5,494 bases of DNA, taken from Azonexaceae bacterium. Lineage in GTDB: Bacteria; Pseudomonadota; Gammaproteobacteria; Burkholderiales; Rhodocyclaceae. The notes under the pieces were generated by a model, which saw only the letters and a program-made list of their open reading frames with translations, had not been told where the DNA came from and did no database searches. The stretch's first letter is position 1. The number at the start of each line of letters is the position of its first letter. Positions 1 to 5,494 of this stretch are shown in pieces. Location of the stretch: contig SSTB01000038.1 in assembly GCA_009469665.1 (NCBI GenBank), positions 1-5,494 of the forward strand, in the 5' to 3' direction. The position numbers and the translations under genes were made by a program.

Positions 1-1
1 C

Positions 2-112
2 ATCCTGGTCGTGGCGGCGGCGGAAGCAGGCATCGGGCTGGCCATCCTGGTGGTGCTGTTCCGCAACCTGTCGTCCATCCACGTCGACGACCTCGACAGC
101 CTCAAGGGATGA
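2..112 (+). CDS. nuoK: NADH-quinone oxidoreductase subunit K, C-terminal end (partial)
   Basis: This is the last 36 codons of NuoK, a small three-helix membrane subunit of respiratory complex I, cut by the left edge of the window. The visible peptide has the pattern [20 protein letters not shown] followed by a short polar tail that ends in DLDSLKG, which is the typical NuoK third helix and C-terminus. The Glu in AAAEAGIG corresponds to E. coli NuoK Glu72, a buried carboxylate needed for proton pumping. The stop is TGA at 110-112, only 12 bases before nuoL, so the two genes are surely co-transcribed. The first half of the protein, with the other key Glu (E. coli Glu36), lies outside the window. 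Identification is by recognition of the conserved tail, and its position directly before nuoL supports it. Confidence 0.95.
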   Translation: MLVVAAAEAGIGLAILVVLFRNLSSIHVDDLDSLKG

Positions 113-124
113 TCTGACCCGCCC

Positions 125-2119
125 ATGGACATGAAGACCATTTACCTGTTGATCCCCCTGGCGCCCCTGGCTGGCGCGATCATCGCCGGCCTGTTCGGCA
201 AACTGATCGGGCGCAGCGGTGCGCACACCATCACCATCCTTGGCGTTGCCGTATCCACCGTCTTGTCGTTCGTCGTCTGGCGCGACGTCAATGCCGGCAA
301 TCACTTCAACGGCCCGGTATACACATGGCTGCAGTCCGGCGGACTCGATCTTCAGGTGGGGTTCCTGATCGATCCGCTCACCTCGGTGATGATGCTGGTG
401 GTGTCCTTCGTCTCGCTGATGGTACACATCTACACCATCGGTTACATGGCCGAAGATCCTGGCTACCAGCGCTTCTTCAGCTACATCTCGTTGTTCACCT
501 TTTCCATGCTGATGCTGGTGATGAGCAACAACTTCCTCCAGCTCTTCTTCGGCTGGGAGGCCGTGGGGCTCGTGTCCTACCTCCTGATCGGCTTCTGGTA
601 CACCCGGCCGACGGCAATCTACGCCAACCTCAAGGCCTTCCTGGTCAATCGCGTTGGCGATTTCGGATTCCTGCTGGGCATCGGCCTCGTGGCGGCCTAC
701 GCGGGCAGTCTTGACTACGCCGAAGTCTTCGCCAAGCGCAACGAACTGGCGACGATGACCGAGGCCGTCACCGGCTGGCCGTTGATTACCGCGATCTGCA
801 TTTGCCTCTTTATCGGTGCGATGGGCAAGTCGGCGCAGTTCCCGCTGCACGTCTGGCTGCCGGATTCAATGGAAGGCCCGACCCCGATCTCCGCGCTGAT
901 CCACGCGGCGACGATGGTGACCGCCGGCATCTTCATGGTCTCGCGCATGTCCCCGCTGTTCGAACTCTCGGACACCGCGCTGTCGTTTGTGATCGTGATC
1001 GGTGCGATCACGACCTTGTTCATGGCCCTGATCGCGATCGTGCAGACTGACGTCAAGCGGGTCGTCGCCTACTCGACGCTTTCCCAACTCGGTTACATGA
1101 CGATGGCGCTTGGCGCATCGGCCTACTCCGTGGCGATCTTCCACCTGATGACCCACGCCTTCTTCAAGGCCGTGCTGTTCCTCGGCGCCGGTTCGGTGAT
1201 CATCGCCATGCACCACGAGCAGGACATGCGCCGGATGGGTGGTCTGCGCAAGTACATGCCGATCACCTACGCGACGATGCTGATCGGGGCAATCGCGAAT
1301 GCCGGCCTGCCGCCGTTCGCGGGCTTTTTCTCCAAGGATTCGATTATCGAGGCGGTGCATCTGGCCAATGTGCCGGGGGCCGGATTCGCCTATTTCTGCG
1401 CAATGGCCGCGGTGTTCGTCGGTGGCCTCTACTCGTTCCGCCTTATTTTCTTCACCTTCCATGGCGAGGAACGATTCCGTCATGCGCATGATGACCACGG
1501 ACACGACGCCCACCATGACGACGACCATGGGCACCACGGCCCGGTCGAGCCTCACGAGTCGCCCAAGGTTGTGACCGTGCCATTGATCCTGCTGGCGATC
1601 CCCGCGATCGCGTCGGGTTGGTTGATCGCTAGCATCCTCTACGGCGAATGGTTTGGCGGAGCGATCGTCATTGCCGAGCACCACAAGGGGCTTGCGACAA
1701 TGGCGCAGGACTTTCATGGCATTTTCGGCATGATGGCGCACGGGGTCAAAACGCTGCCGTTCTGGCTTGCCGTCGCGGGAGCGGCCACTGCGTGGTTCCT
1801 CTACATCAAGCGCCCTGATCTGCCTGCGGTCATCAAGCAGAAATCGGGCATCCTGGCGACCGTCCTGGAAGAAAAGTATGGCTTCGACCGCTTCAACGAC
1901 TGGTTCTTCGCCGCCGGTGCTCGACTGGTCGGGCGCGGGCTATGGAAGGGCGGCGACCAGGTGCTGATCGACGGCGTGATGGTGAATGGTTCGGCCAAGG
2001 TGGTCGGTTGGTTTGGCTCGCTGGTCCGCCTGATCCAGACCGGTCACATTTACCAGTATGCGTTTTCCATGATCATCGGCGTGTTCGTCCTGCTCACGTT
2101 CTGGTTCAACCGCGCTTGA
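125..2119 (+). CDS. nuoL: NADH-quinone oxidoreductase subunit L (distal antiporter-like subunit)
   Basis: NuoL is the most distal proton-pumping subunit of the complex I membrane arm in the inner membrane. The 664-residue product is somewhat longer than the E. coli protein (613) and fits betaproteobacterial NuoL. Conserved buried residues are present: Glu145 in FFGWEAVG (TM5), Lys235 in GAMGKSAQFP (TM7), His260, His344 and Lys348 in THAFFKAV, and Lys404-Asp405 in GFFSKD (TM12). HVWLPDSMEGPTPISALIHA (about 242-261) is the proton-translocating family signature. A His/Asp-rich loop lies at 453-477. The C-terminal part (about 570-640) matches the long lateral helix that runs along NuoM and NuoN, and a final membrane helix spans about 644-661. 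The start at 125 gives MDMKTIYLLIPLAP; a start at 131 (MKTIYLL) is possible. The nearest Shine-Dalgarno-like run, AAGGGA at 104-109, is 15 bases upstream of 125, rather far, so coupling to nuoK translation may matter. Confidence 0.98.
   Translation: MDMKTIYLLIPLAPLAGAIIAGLFGKLIGRSGAHTITILGVAVSTVLSFVVWRDVNAGNHFNGPVYTWLQSGGLDLQVGFLIDPLTSVMMLVVSFVSLMVHIYTIGYMAEDPGYQRFFSYISLFTFSMLMLVMSNNFLQLFFGWEAVGLVSYLLIGFWYTRPTAIYANLKAFLVNRVGDFGFLLGIGLVAAYAGSLDYAEVFAKRNELATMTEAVTGWPLITAICICLFIGAMGKSAQFPLHVWLPDSMEGPTPISALIHAATMVTAGIFMVSRMSPLFELSDTALSFVIVIGAITTLFMALIAIVQTDVKRVVAYSTLSQLGYMTMALGASAYSVAIFHLMTHAFFKAVLFLGAGSVIIAMHHEQDMRRMGGLRKYMPITYATMLIGAIANAGLPPFAGFFSKDSIIEAVHLANVPGAGFAYFCAMAAVFVGGLYSFRLIFFTFHGEERFRHAHDDHGHDAHHDDDHGHHGPVEPHESPKVVTVPLILLAIPAIASGWLIASILYGEWFGGAIVIAEHHKGLATMAQDFHGIFGMMAHGVKTLPFWLAVAGAATAWFLYIKRPDLPAVIKQKSGILATVLEEKYGFDRFNDWFFAAGARLVGRGLWKGGDQVLIDGVMVNGSAKVVGWFGSLVRLIQTGHIYQYAFSMIIGVFVLLTFWFNRA
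1481..1555 (+). other. His/Asp-rich loop-coding segment within nuoL
   Basis: Residues 453-477 of NuoL contain ten histidines and several aspartates in 25 residues (His at 453, 455, 458, 460, 463, 464, 468, 470, 471 and 477). The segment sits just after the helix ending in FRLIFFTFHGEERF and before the next hydrophobic helix (VVTVPLILLAIPAIASGWL), so it is an extra-membrane loop of the C-terminal half. It is in frame and the flanking helices are normal, so it is an insertion in a loop and not a frameshift. From memory, similar His-rich loops occur in other betaproteobacterial NuoL proteins. Metal binding is chemically plausible but unproven. Confidence 0.8.
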
Positions 2120-2139
2120 TGGAAGAAGTCCAAGAATGA
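2119..2139 (+). other. Six-codon mini-ORF bridging nuoL and nuoM (possible translational coupler)
   Basis: An ATG at 2119-2121 shares its A with the nuoL stop (TGATG). The frame reads MEEVQE and ends in TGA at 2137-2139, which overlaps the nuoM start codon as ATGA (2136-2139). A ribosome ending nuoL could restart here and be delivered onto the nuoM start. The geometry is plain in the sequence; that it is translated is inference. The segment also contains GGAAGAAG (2121-2128), which is probably the nuoM ribosome binding site, so the mini-ORF may be a chance by-product. Confidence 0.3.
2121..2128 (+). promoter_or_regulatory. Ribosome binding site for nuoM
   Basis: GGAAGAAG is a purine-rich Shine-Dalgarno-like run that ends 7 bases before the ATG at 2136. 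It lies in the 16-base gap after the nuoL stop and supports the upstream start (MNSAM) over the in-frame ATG at 2148. Confidence 0.6.
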
Positions 2140-3623
2140 ATTCGGCAATGAGTTCGCATCTGCTTAGTCTCGCCATCTGGATTCCGATCCTTGGCGCCCT
2201 GCCGGTATTCGCCCTCGGCTCCGAACGTCGCGACGCGGTACGCTGGCTGGCCGCCGCGGTTGCGTTCGCCGGCTTTCTGGTCACGATCCCATTGTTCACT
2301 CGGTTCGATACTGCCCAGGCGGGCATGCAGTTCGTCGAACAGATGCCGTGGTTCCCGCGATTCAACGTCGAATACTTCCTCGGCGTCGATGGCATCTCCG
2401 TCCTGTTCGTGATCCTCAACAGCTTCATCACCGTGCTGGTCGTGCTTGCCGGCTGGGAAGTGATCGAGGAAAAGCAGGCTCAGTACATGGGGGCATTCCT
2501 CGTCATGTCGGGCCTGATGAACGGCATCTTCTCGGCGCTTGACGGCGTCTTGTTCTATGTCTTCTTCGAGGCTTCGCTGATCCCGATGTACCTGATCATC
2601 GGGATCTGGGGCGGACCCAACCGGGTTTACGCGGCATTCAAGTTCTTTCTTTACACGCTGCTTGGGTCGCTACTGATGTTGGTCGCGCTGATCTGGCTGT
2701 TCCTCGAGTCGGGAGGCAGTTTCAACATTCTCGAATGGCATCAGTTGCCGATCGGCATCGTGGCGCAGACGCTGATCTTCATCGCCTTCCTGCTCTCGTT
2801 CGCGGTCAAAGTGCCGATGTGGCCGGTGCACACCTGGTTGCCGGATGCGCACGTCGAGGCGCCAACCGGCGGTTCCGTGGTTCTGGCGGCGATTGCCTTG
2901 AAACTGGGGGCCTATGGGTTCGTCCGGTTCTCGTTGCCGATCGTCCCGGATGCCAGTCACGCCATGGCGCCGCTGATTATTGCCCTTTCGCTGATCGCCG
3001 TGGTCTACATCGGCTTCGTCGCACTGGTGCAGACGGACATGAAGAAACTGGTGGCCTATTCGTCGATTTCGCACATGGGCTTCGTGACCCTCGGGTTCTT
3101 CATCTTCAATGCGATTGGCGTCGAAGGCGCGCTGGTGCAGATGATTTCGCACGGTTTCGTTTCCGGCGCGATGTTCCTTTGCATCGGGGTCATGTACGAC
3201 CGCGTGCATTCCCGGCAAATCGCCGACTATGGCGGCGTCGTGAATACCATGCCGAAGTTCGCCGCATTTTTCCTGCTTTTCGCGATGGCCAATTCTGGAC
3301 TGCCGGCGACATCGGGGTTCGTCGGCGAGTTCATGGTCATCCTCGGCGCGGTGAAGTACAACTTCTGGCTTGGCTTCCTCGCCGCCACGACGCTGATCCT
3401 CGGCGCTGCCTATACGCTGTGGATGTACAAGCGGGTGGCGTTCGGTGCCGTCGCCAATCGCCATGTCGCCGAGTTGAAGGATATCAATGCCCGTGAATTC
3501 ATCGTGCTGGGGACGCTGGCGCTCGCGGTGCTCGCCATGGGCCTTTATCCCTTCCCGTTTACCGAGATCATGCACGCCTCGGTGGATAACCTGCTGAAGC
3601 ACGTGGCGATGAGCAAACTCTAG
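2136..3623 (+). CDS. nuoM: NADH-quinone oxidoreductase subunit M (antiporter-like subunit)
   Basis: NuoM is the middle of the three antiporter-like pumps in the membrane arm, between NuoL and NuoN. The product is 495 residues, a normal length, with the usual 14 hydrophobic helices. Key buried charges are all present: Glu145 in [11 protein letters not shown] (TM5), Lys225 in [17 protein letters not shown] (TM7), Lys256 in [10 protein letters not shown] (TM8), His339 in [11 protein letters not shown], and Glu398 in GFVGEF (TM12). NuoM carries Glu at this last position where NuoL and NuoN carry Lys, and that distinguishes the paralogues. [17 protein letters not shown] (231-247) is the family signature. 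The start at 2136 has a reasonable ribosome binding site; an in-frame ATG at codon 5 is the alternative. The gene begins 16 bases after nuoL and ends in TAG, unlike the TGA of nuoK, nuoL and nuoN. Nothing is broken or unusual in the protein. Confidence 0.98.
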   Translation: MNSAMSSHLLSLAIWIPILGALPVFALGSERRDAVRWLAAAVAFAGFLVTIPLFTRFDTAQAGMQFVEQMPWFPRFNVEYFLGVDGISVLFVILNSFITVLVVLAGWEVIEEKQAQYMGAFLVMSGLMNGIFSALDGVLFYVFFEASLIPMYLIIGIWGGPNRVYAAFKFFLYTLLGSLLMLVALIWLFLESGGSFNILEWHQLPIGIVAQTLIFIAFLLSFAVKVPMWPVHTWLPDAHVEAPTGGSVVLAAIALKLGAYGFVRFSLPIVPDASHAMAPLIIALSLIAVVYIGFVALVQTDMKKLVAYSSISHMGFVTLGFFIFNAIGVEGALVQMISHGFVSGAMFLCIGVMYDRVHSRQIADYGGVVNTMPKFAAFFLLFAMANSGLPATSGFVGEFMVILGAVKYNFWLGFLAATTLILGAAYTLWMYKRVAFGAVANRHVAELKDINAREFIVLGTLALAVLAMGLYPFPFTEIMHASVDNLLKHVAMSKL

Positions 3624-3629
3624 ATCGGC

Positions 3630-3643
3630 ACGAGACACGAGAC
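3630..3643 (+). repeat. Seven-base tandem duplication in the nuoM-nuoN gap
   Basis: ACGAGAC occurs twice back to back at 3630-3636 and 3637-3643, just before the nuoN ATG at 3647. It fills the region where a ribosome binding site is expected, and no canonical GGAG or AGGA is present. The second copy offers only a weak GAG core. The repeat may reflect slippage or may be chance. Confidence 0.6.
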
Positions 3644-3646
3644 AGT

Positions 3647-5143
3647 ATGTTGAACAACTTCGTCATCCCCGATTTCCTTCCCGCGGCCCCTGAACTCGTG
3701 GTCGTGACGATGGCCATGCTGATCATCTTCGTGGATCTTTTCGTCGGTCAGGCGCAACGCTGGATCGTCGGCATGCTGACGATGGTGACCCTGCTGGGTG
3801 CGGCCTTGATGAGCGTGGTGATCGCCGACGGCCAGTCCACGCTCACCTTCAGCGGAATGTTCGTGCATGATCCCCTGGCCGATTTCCTGAAGACCGGAGT
3901 TTGCCTGGCGGTGGCGGTCGTGCTTGTCTATGGGCGGACCTACATGGCCGATCGCGGCCTTGACAAGGGCGAGTACTACATGCTGGTGCTGTTCGCCGTG
4001 CTCGGCATGATGGTGATGATTTCCGCCTCCAGTTTCGTGACCCTCTATCTGGGGTTGGAGACACTTTCGCTTTCGCTTTACGCGATGGTGGCAATCGACC
4101 GAGACTCGGTTCGCGCCACCGAGGCGGCGATGAAGTATTTCGTGCTGGGCGCGCTCGCATCAGGTCTACTGCTTTACGGCATGTCGATGATCTACGGGGC
4201 GACAGGCACGTTGAACATCGCCCATGTCTCGCAGGCCATCAATCAGGGCGAGGCGCCCAAGGCGATCCTGATTTTCGGGCTGGTTTTCACCGTCTCGGGC
4301 ATCGCCTTCAAACTCGGTGTCGTGCCTTTCCACATGTGGATACCCGACGTCTACCATGGTGCGCCGACGGCGGTTACCTTGTTCATTTCGTCAGCGCCAA
4401 AGCTGGCGGCGTTCGCGATGGCGATGCGCCTGCTGGTGCACGGCATGCTCGGGCTGGCCGCCGACTGGCAGGCGATGCTTCTGATCATGGCGGTGCTCTC
4501 CATCGCTCTGGGCAATCTGGCCGCCATCGCGCAGACCAACATCAAGCGGATGCTGGCCTATTCGGCGATTTCGCACATGGGCTTCATGTTGCTTGGCCTG
4601 ACCGCTGGCGTGGTCGCCAGCGATACGGAACCCTATGCCGCAGTGTTCTCGGCGGTGAATGCCTACAGTTCCGCGCTTTACTACACGGTCGCCTACGTGC
4701 TGATGAGCCTTGGTGCCTTCGGTTGCGTGCTGTTGCTGACAAGGTCCGGCTACGAGGCCGAGAACCTCGAGGACTTCAAGGGGCTCAACAAGCGCAGTCC
4801 CTGGTTCGCGGCCATGATGCTGATCATGATGTTTTCCATGGCCGGCATTCCGTTCTTCATCGGTTTCTTCGCCAAGTTCGCGGTGCTGCTCGCCACGGTG
4901 AAGGCTGGTTTTGTCTGGGTCGCGGTAATCGCCGTGATGTTCTCGCTGGTTGGGGCCTTCTACTACCTGCGCGTGGTCAAGCTGATGTACTTCGATGCAC
5001 CAGTGGATGCGGCGCCAATCCGGCCGGCCGCAGACATGCGGCTGGTATTGTCGGCGAATGGCCTGGCGGTCGCGCTGCTCGGCATTTTCCCCGATCCGGT
5101 GATTTCCTTCGGTACTTCGGTACTCGCCCGCTCGCTGTATTGA
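3647..5143 (+). CDS. nuoN: NADH-quinone oxidoreductase subunit N (antiporter-like subunit)
   Basis: NuoN is the antiporter-like pump nearest the peripheral arm and the last gene of the nuo operon here. The 498-residue product has about 14 hydrophobic helices and is in the usual size range. Functional residues align to E. coli with a constant offset of 5 through TM8: Glu138 in [13 protein letters not shown] (TM5), Lys163 in AMKYFVLGA, Lys222 in [17 protein letters not shown] (TM7) and Lys252 in SSAPKLAAF (TM8). Lys410 in GFFAKF is the TM12 lysine. [17 protein letters not shown] (228-244) is the NuoN form of the family signature. The start at 3647 gives [17 protein letters not shown], a normal NuoN beginning, but the 23-base gap from nuoM has no strong ribosome binding site. 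A GC-rich hairpin begins directly after the TGA. I find no frameshift or missing key residue. Confidence 0.98.
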   Translation: MLNNFVIPDFLPAAPELVVVTMAMLIIFVDLFVGQAQRWIVGMLTMVTLLGAALMSVVIADGQSTLTFSGMFVHDPLADFLKTGVCLAVAVVLVYGRTYMADRGLDKGEYYMLVLFAVLGMMVMISASSFVTLYLGLETLSLSLYAMVAIDRDSVRATEAAMKYFVLGALASGLLLYGMSMIYGATGTLNIAHVSQAINQGEAPKAILIFGLVFTVSGIAFKLGVVPFHMWIPDVYHGAPTAVTLFISSAPKLAAFAMAMRLLVHGMLGLAADWQAMLLIMAVLSIALGNLAAIAQTNIKRMLAYSAISHMGFMLLGLTAGVVASDTEPYAAVFSAVNAYSSALYYTVAYVLMSLGAFGCVLLLTRSGYEAENLEDFKGLNKRSPWFAAMMLIMMFSMAGIPFFIGFFAKFAVLLATVKAGFVWVAVIAVMFSLVGAFYYLRVVKLMYFDAPVDAAPIRPAADMRLVLSANGLAVALLGIFPDPVISFGTSVLARSLY

Positions 5144-5180
5144 GGGCGTTCGCCGCGCTCGCTTCGACGCGGCGGTGCCC
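5144..5180 (+). terminator. GC-rich hairpin directly after nuoN (possible transcript end)
   Basis: CGCCGCG (5151-5157) and CGCGGCG (5168-5174) form a perfect 7-base-pair stem. The loop can tighten through TCG/CGA. Outside the stem, GGGC (5144-5147) can pair with GCCC (5177-5180) across a small internal loop. The structure begins at the first base after the nuoN stop. No T-run follows (TACGTGC comes next), so it is not a standard intrinsic terminator; it could stabilise the nuo mRNA 3' end or pause polymerase. Confidence 0.4.
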
Positions 5181-5186
5181 TACGTG

Positions 5187-5229
5187 CTTGGCGCGCCGTC
5201 CCGCCAAGGCTGACTTTCGGGACTCGGCG
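5187..5229 (+). other. Overlapping, mutually exclusive hairpins in the nuoN-Nudix spacer
   Basis: CTTGGCG (5187-5193) pairs with CGCCAAG (5202-5208) to give a 7-base-pair stem with an 8-base loop. An alternative uses GTCCCG (5198-5203) with CGGGAC (5218-5223), extended by CGCC (5194-5197) with GGCG (5226-5229) across a 2-base bulge. The two share bases 5202-5203, and the loop of the first holds most of the left arm of the second, so only one can form. GGCGCGCC at 5190-5197 is itself a palindrome. This may be RNA structure or a degraded intergenic repeat; the sequence alone cannot decide. Confidence 0.35.
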
Positions 5230-5252
5230 TTTCCACGCGCGCCGTGTGCCAC

Positions 5253-5268
5253 CAGGCCCTCCGGCCTG
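5253..5268 (+). other. Small hairpin upstream of the Nudix gene
   Basis: CAGGCC (5253-5258) and GGCCTG (5263-5268) form a perfect 6-base-pair stem with loop CTCC. It is flanked by a direct repeat GCCGTGT (5241-5247 and 5268-5274). It is the third stem-loop in the spacer and lies just upstream of the AT-rich patch. Function unknown. Confidence 0.3.
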
Positions 5269-5282
5269 CCGTGTCGATTCAC

Positions 5283-5290
5283 GATAATAT
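5283..5290 (+). promoter_or_regulatory. Possible -10 element for the Nudix gene
   Basis: GATAAT at 5283-5288, within GATAATAT, matches five of six bases of the sigma70 -10 consensus and stands out in very GC-rich surroundings. It would place a transcript start near 5295, about 44 bases before the Nudix ATG. I see no convincing -35 hexamer 16-18 bases upstream, so this is only a candidate. Confidence 0.25.
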
Positions 5291-5338
5291 TGGGCGGGTG
5301 ACGCGCCGAGTATTCGAACTTTCTCCCCAGACAACGCG

Positions 5339-5494
5339 ATGGATGACGCCGACCTGATCGAACATACCGTGGACAGCGTGCCCGTCTATGACGGCGCGCT
5401 GCTCAAGGTGCGCAGGGATCGCGTGCGGATGTCCGATGGCCACGAGTCCGTGCGCGAATGGGTGGCCCATCCCGGCGCGGTGGTGGTGATCGGC
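5339..5494 (+). CDS. Nudix hydrolase, ADP-ribose pyrophosphatase-like, N-terminal part (partial)
   Basis: The 52 visible codons run in frame to the right edge. The peptide begins MDDADLIEHTVDSVPVYDGA, continues LLKVRRDRVRMSDGHESVRE and ends WVAHPGAVVVIG. The pattern of a strand carrying LLKVRRD, a short DG turn, then REWVAHPGAVVVI is the N-terminal beta region of NudF/ADP-ribose pyrophosphatase-type Nudix enzymes, which hydrolyse ADP-ribose or related nucleotide diphosphates in the cytoplasm. The Nudix box itself would lie beyond the window, so catalysis cannot be checked. The family is usually about 180-210 residues. The ATG at 5339 is the only reasonable start: upstream in frame there is no ATG, GTG or TTG before a TAA at 5285-5287. 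No Shine-Dalgarno sequence precedes it. A Nudix gene soon after nuoN is a common betaproteobacterial arrangement. It is separated from nuoN by 195 bases with hairpins, so it may be transcribed separately. Confidence 0.85.
   Translation, partial: MDDADLIEHTVDSVPVYDGALLKVRRDRVRMSDGHESVREWVAHPGAVVVIG

Noticed and set aside
991..1039. Cluster of five GATC sites in 49 bases of nuoL
   Set aside because: Explained by Ile ATC and Val/Ala codons in the membrane helix FVIVIGAITTLFMALIAIV. There is no origin-like context or AT-rich element.
1603..1612. Ten-base palindrome CGCGATCGCG inside nuoL
   Set aside because: It falls on codons for IPAIAS in a membrane helix. A single occurrence with no flanking structure is expected by chance in GC-rich DNA.
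866..1741. Long open frame (291 codons) on the - strand opposite nuoL
   Set aside because: Low-complexity charged composition, no recognisable domain, and entirely inside a certain gene.
2670..3638. Long open frame (322 codons) on the - strand opposite nuoM
   Set aside because: It mirrors nuoM codons, is rich in Arg, His, Asp and Gln with no fold-like pattern, and nuoM is unmistakable on the other strand. High third-position GC produces such shadows.
4336..5301. Open frame of 321 codons in another + frame that extends past the nuoN end
   Set aside because: Most of it overlaps nuoN out of frame. The translation is Arg/Ala/Gly-rich shadow, and the extension past 5143 only reflects the lack of stop codons in a GC-rich spacer.
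4963..5334. Antisense frames across the nuoN end and the spacer
   Set aside because: Their start regions lack a ribosome binding site, their products are Arg-rich without hydrophobic or domain pattern, and they overlap certain coding sequence.
5144..5338. tRNA or other classic RNA gene in the spacer
   Set aside because: The stem-loops do not form a cloverleaf and there is no T-loop or anticodon-arm pattern.

Overview
The window carries the 3' end of a respiratory complex I (NADH:quinone oxidoreductase, nuo) operon on the + strand: the last 36 codons of nuoK, complete nuoL, nuoM and nuoN, then a structured non-coding spacer of 195 bases, and the first 52 codons of a Nudix hydrolase that runs off the right edge. 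The DNA is GC-rich, with strong G/C preference at third codon positions. The nuoK-L-M-N order followed by a Nudix (ADP-ribose pyrophosphatase-like) gene, and the style of the NuoL N-terminus and its His/Asp-rich loop, point to a betaproteobacterium. A Rhodocyclales-type organism is my best guess, but this rests on remembered family resemblance and not on a search.

Layout: nuoK end (2-112), a 12-base gap, nuoL (125-2119), a 16-base gap, nuoM (2136-3623), a 23-base gap, nuoN (3647-5143), a 195-base spacer (5144-5338), Nudix gene (5339 to the edge). The nuo genes are tightly packed and all on one strand, so they are very probably one transcript. The spacer after nuoN is the only non-trivial intergenic region. 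It contains no ATG on either strand, several GC-rich hairpins, and an AT-rich patch that could be a -10 element for the Nudix gene.

How the genes work together: NuoL, NuoM and NuoN are the three antiporter-like subunits of the complex I membrane arm. NuoK supplies part of the proton path that links NuoN to the quinone end. Every buried charged residue I can align to the E. coli subunits is intact: NuoL E145, K235, K348, K404 and D405; NuoM E145, K225, K256 and E398; NuoN E138, K163, K222, K252 and K410; NuoK E72-equivalent. The operon therefore looks fully functional. The Nudix enzyme is likely a nucleotide-sugar or ADP-ribose pyrophosphatase and not a complex I subunit.

I see no mobile element, phage gene, CRISPR, tRNA or rRNA, and no sign of a new gene system. 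The best second-look items are the structured spacer downstream of nuoN, a 6-codon mini-ORF that exactly bridges the nuoL stop and the nuoM start, a nearly identical 32-base patch shared by nuoM and nuoN, and a 7-base tandem duplication in place of a clear ribosome binding site before nuoN.
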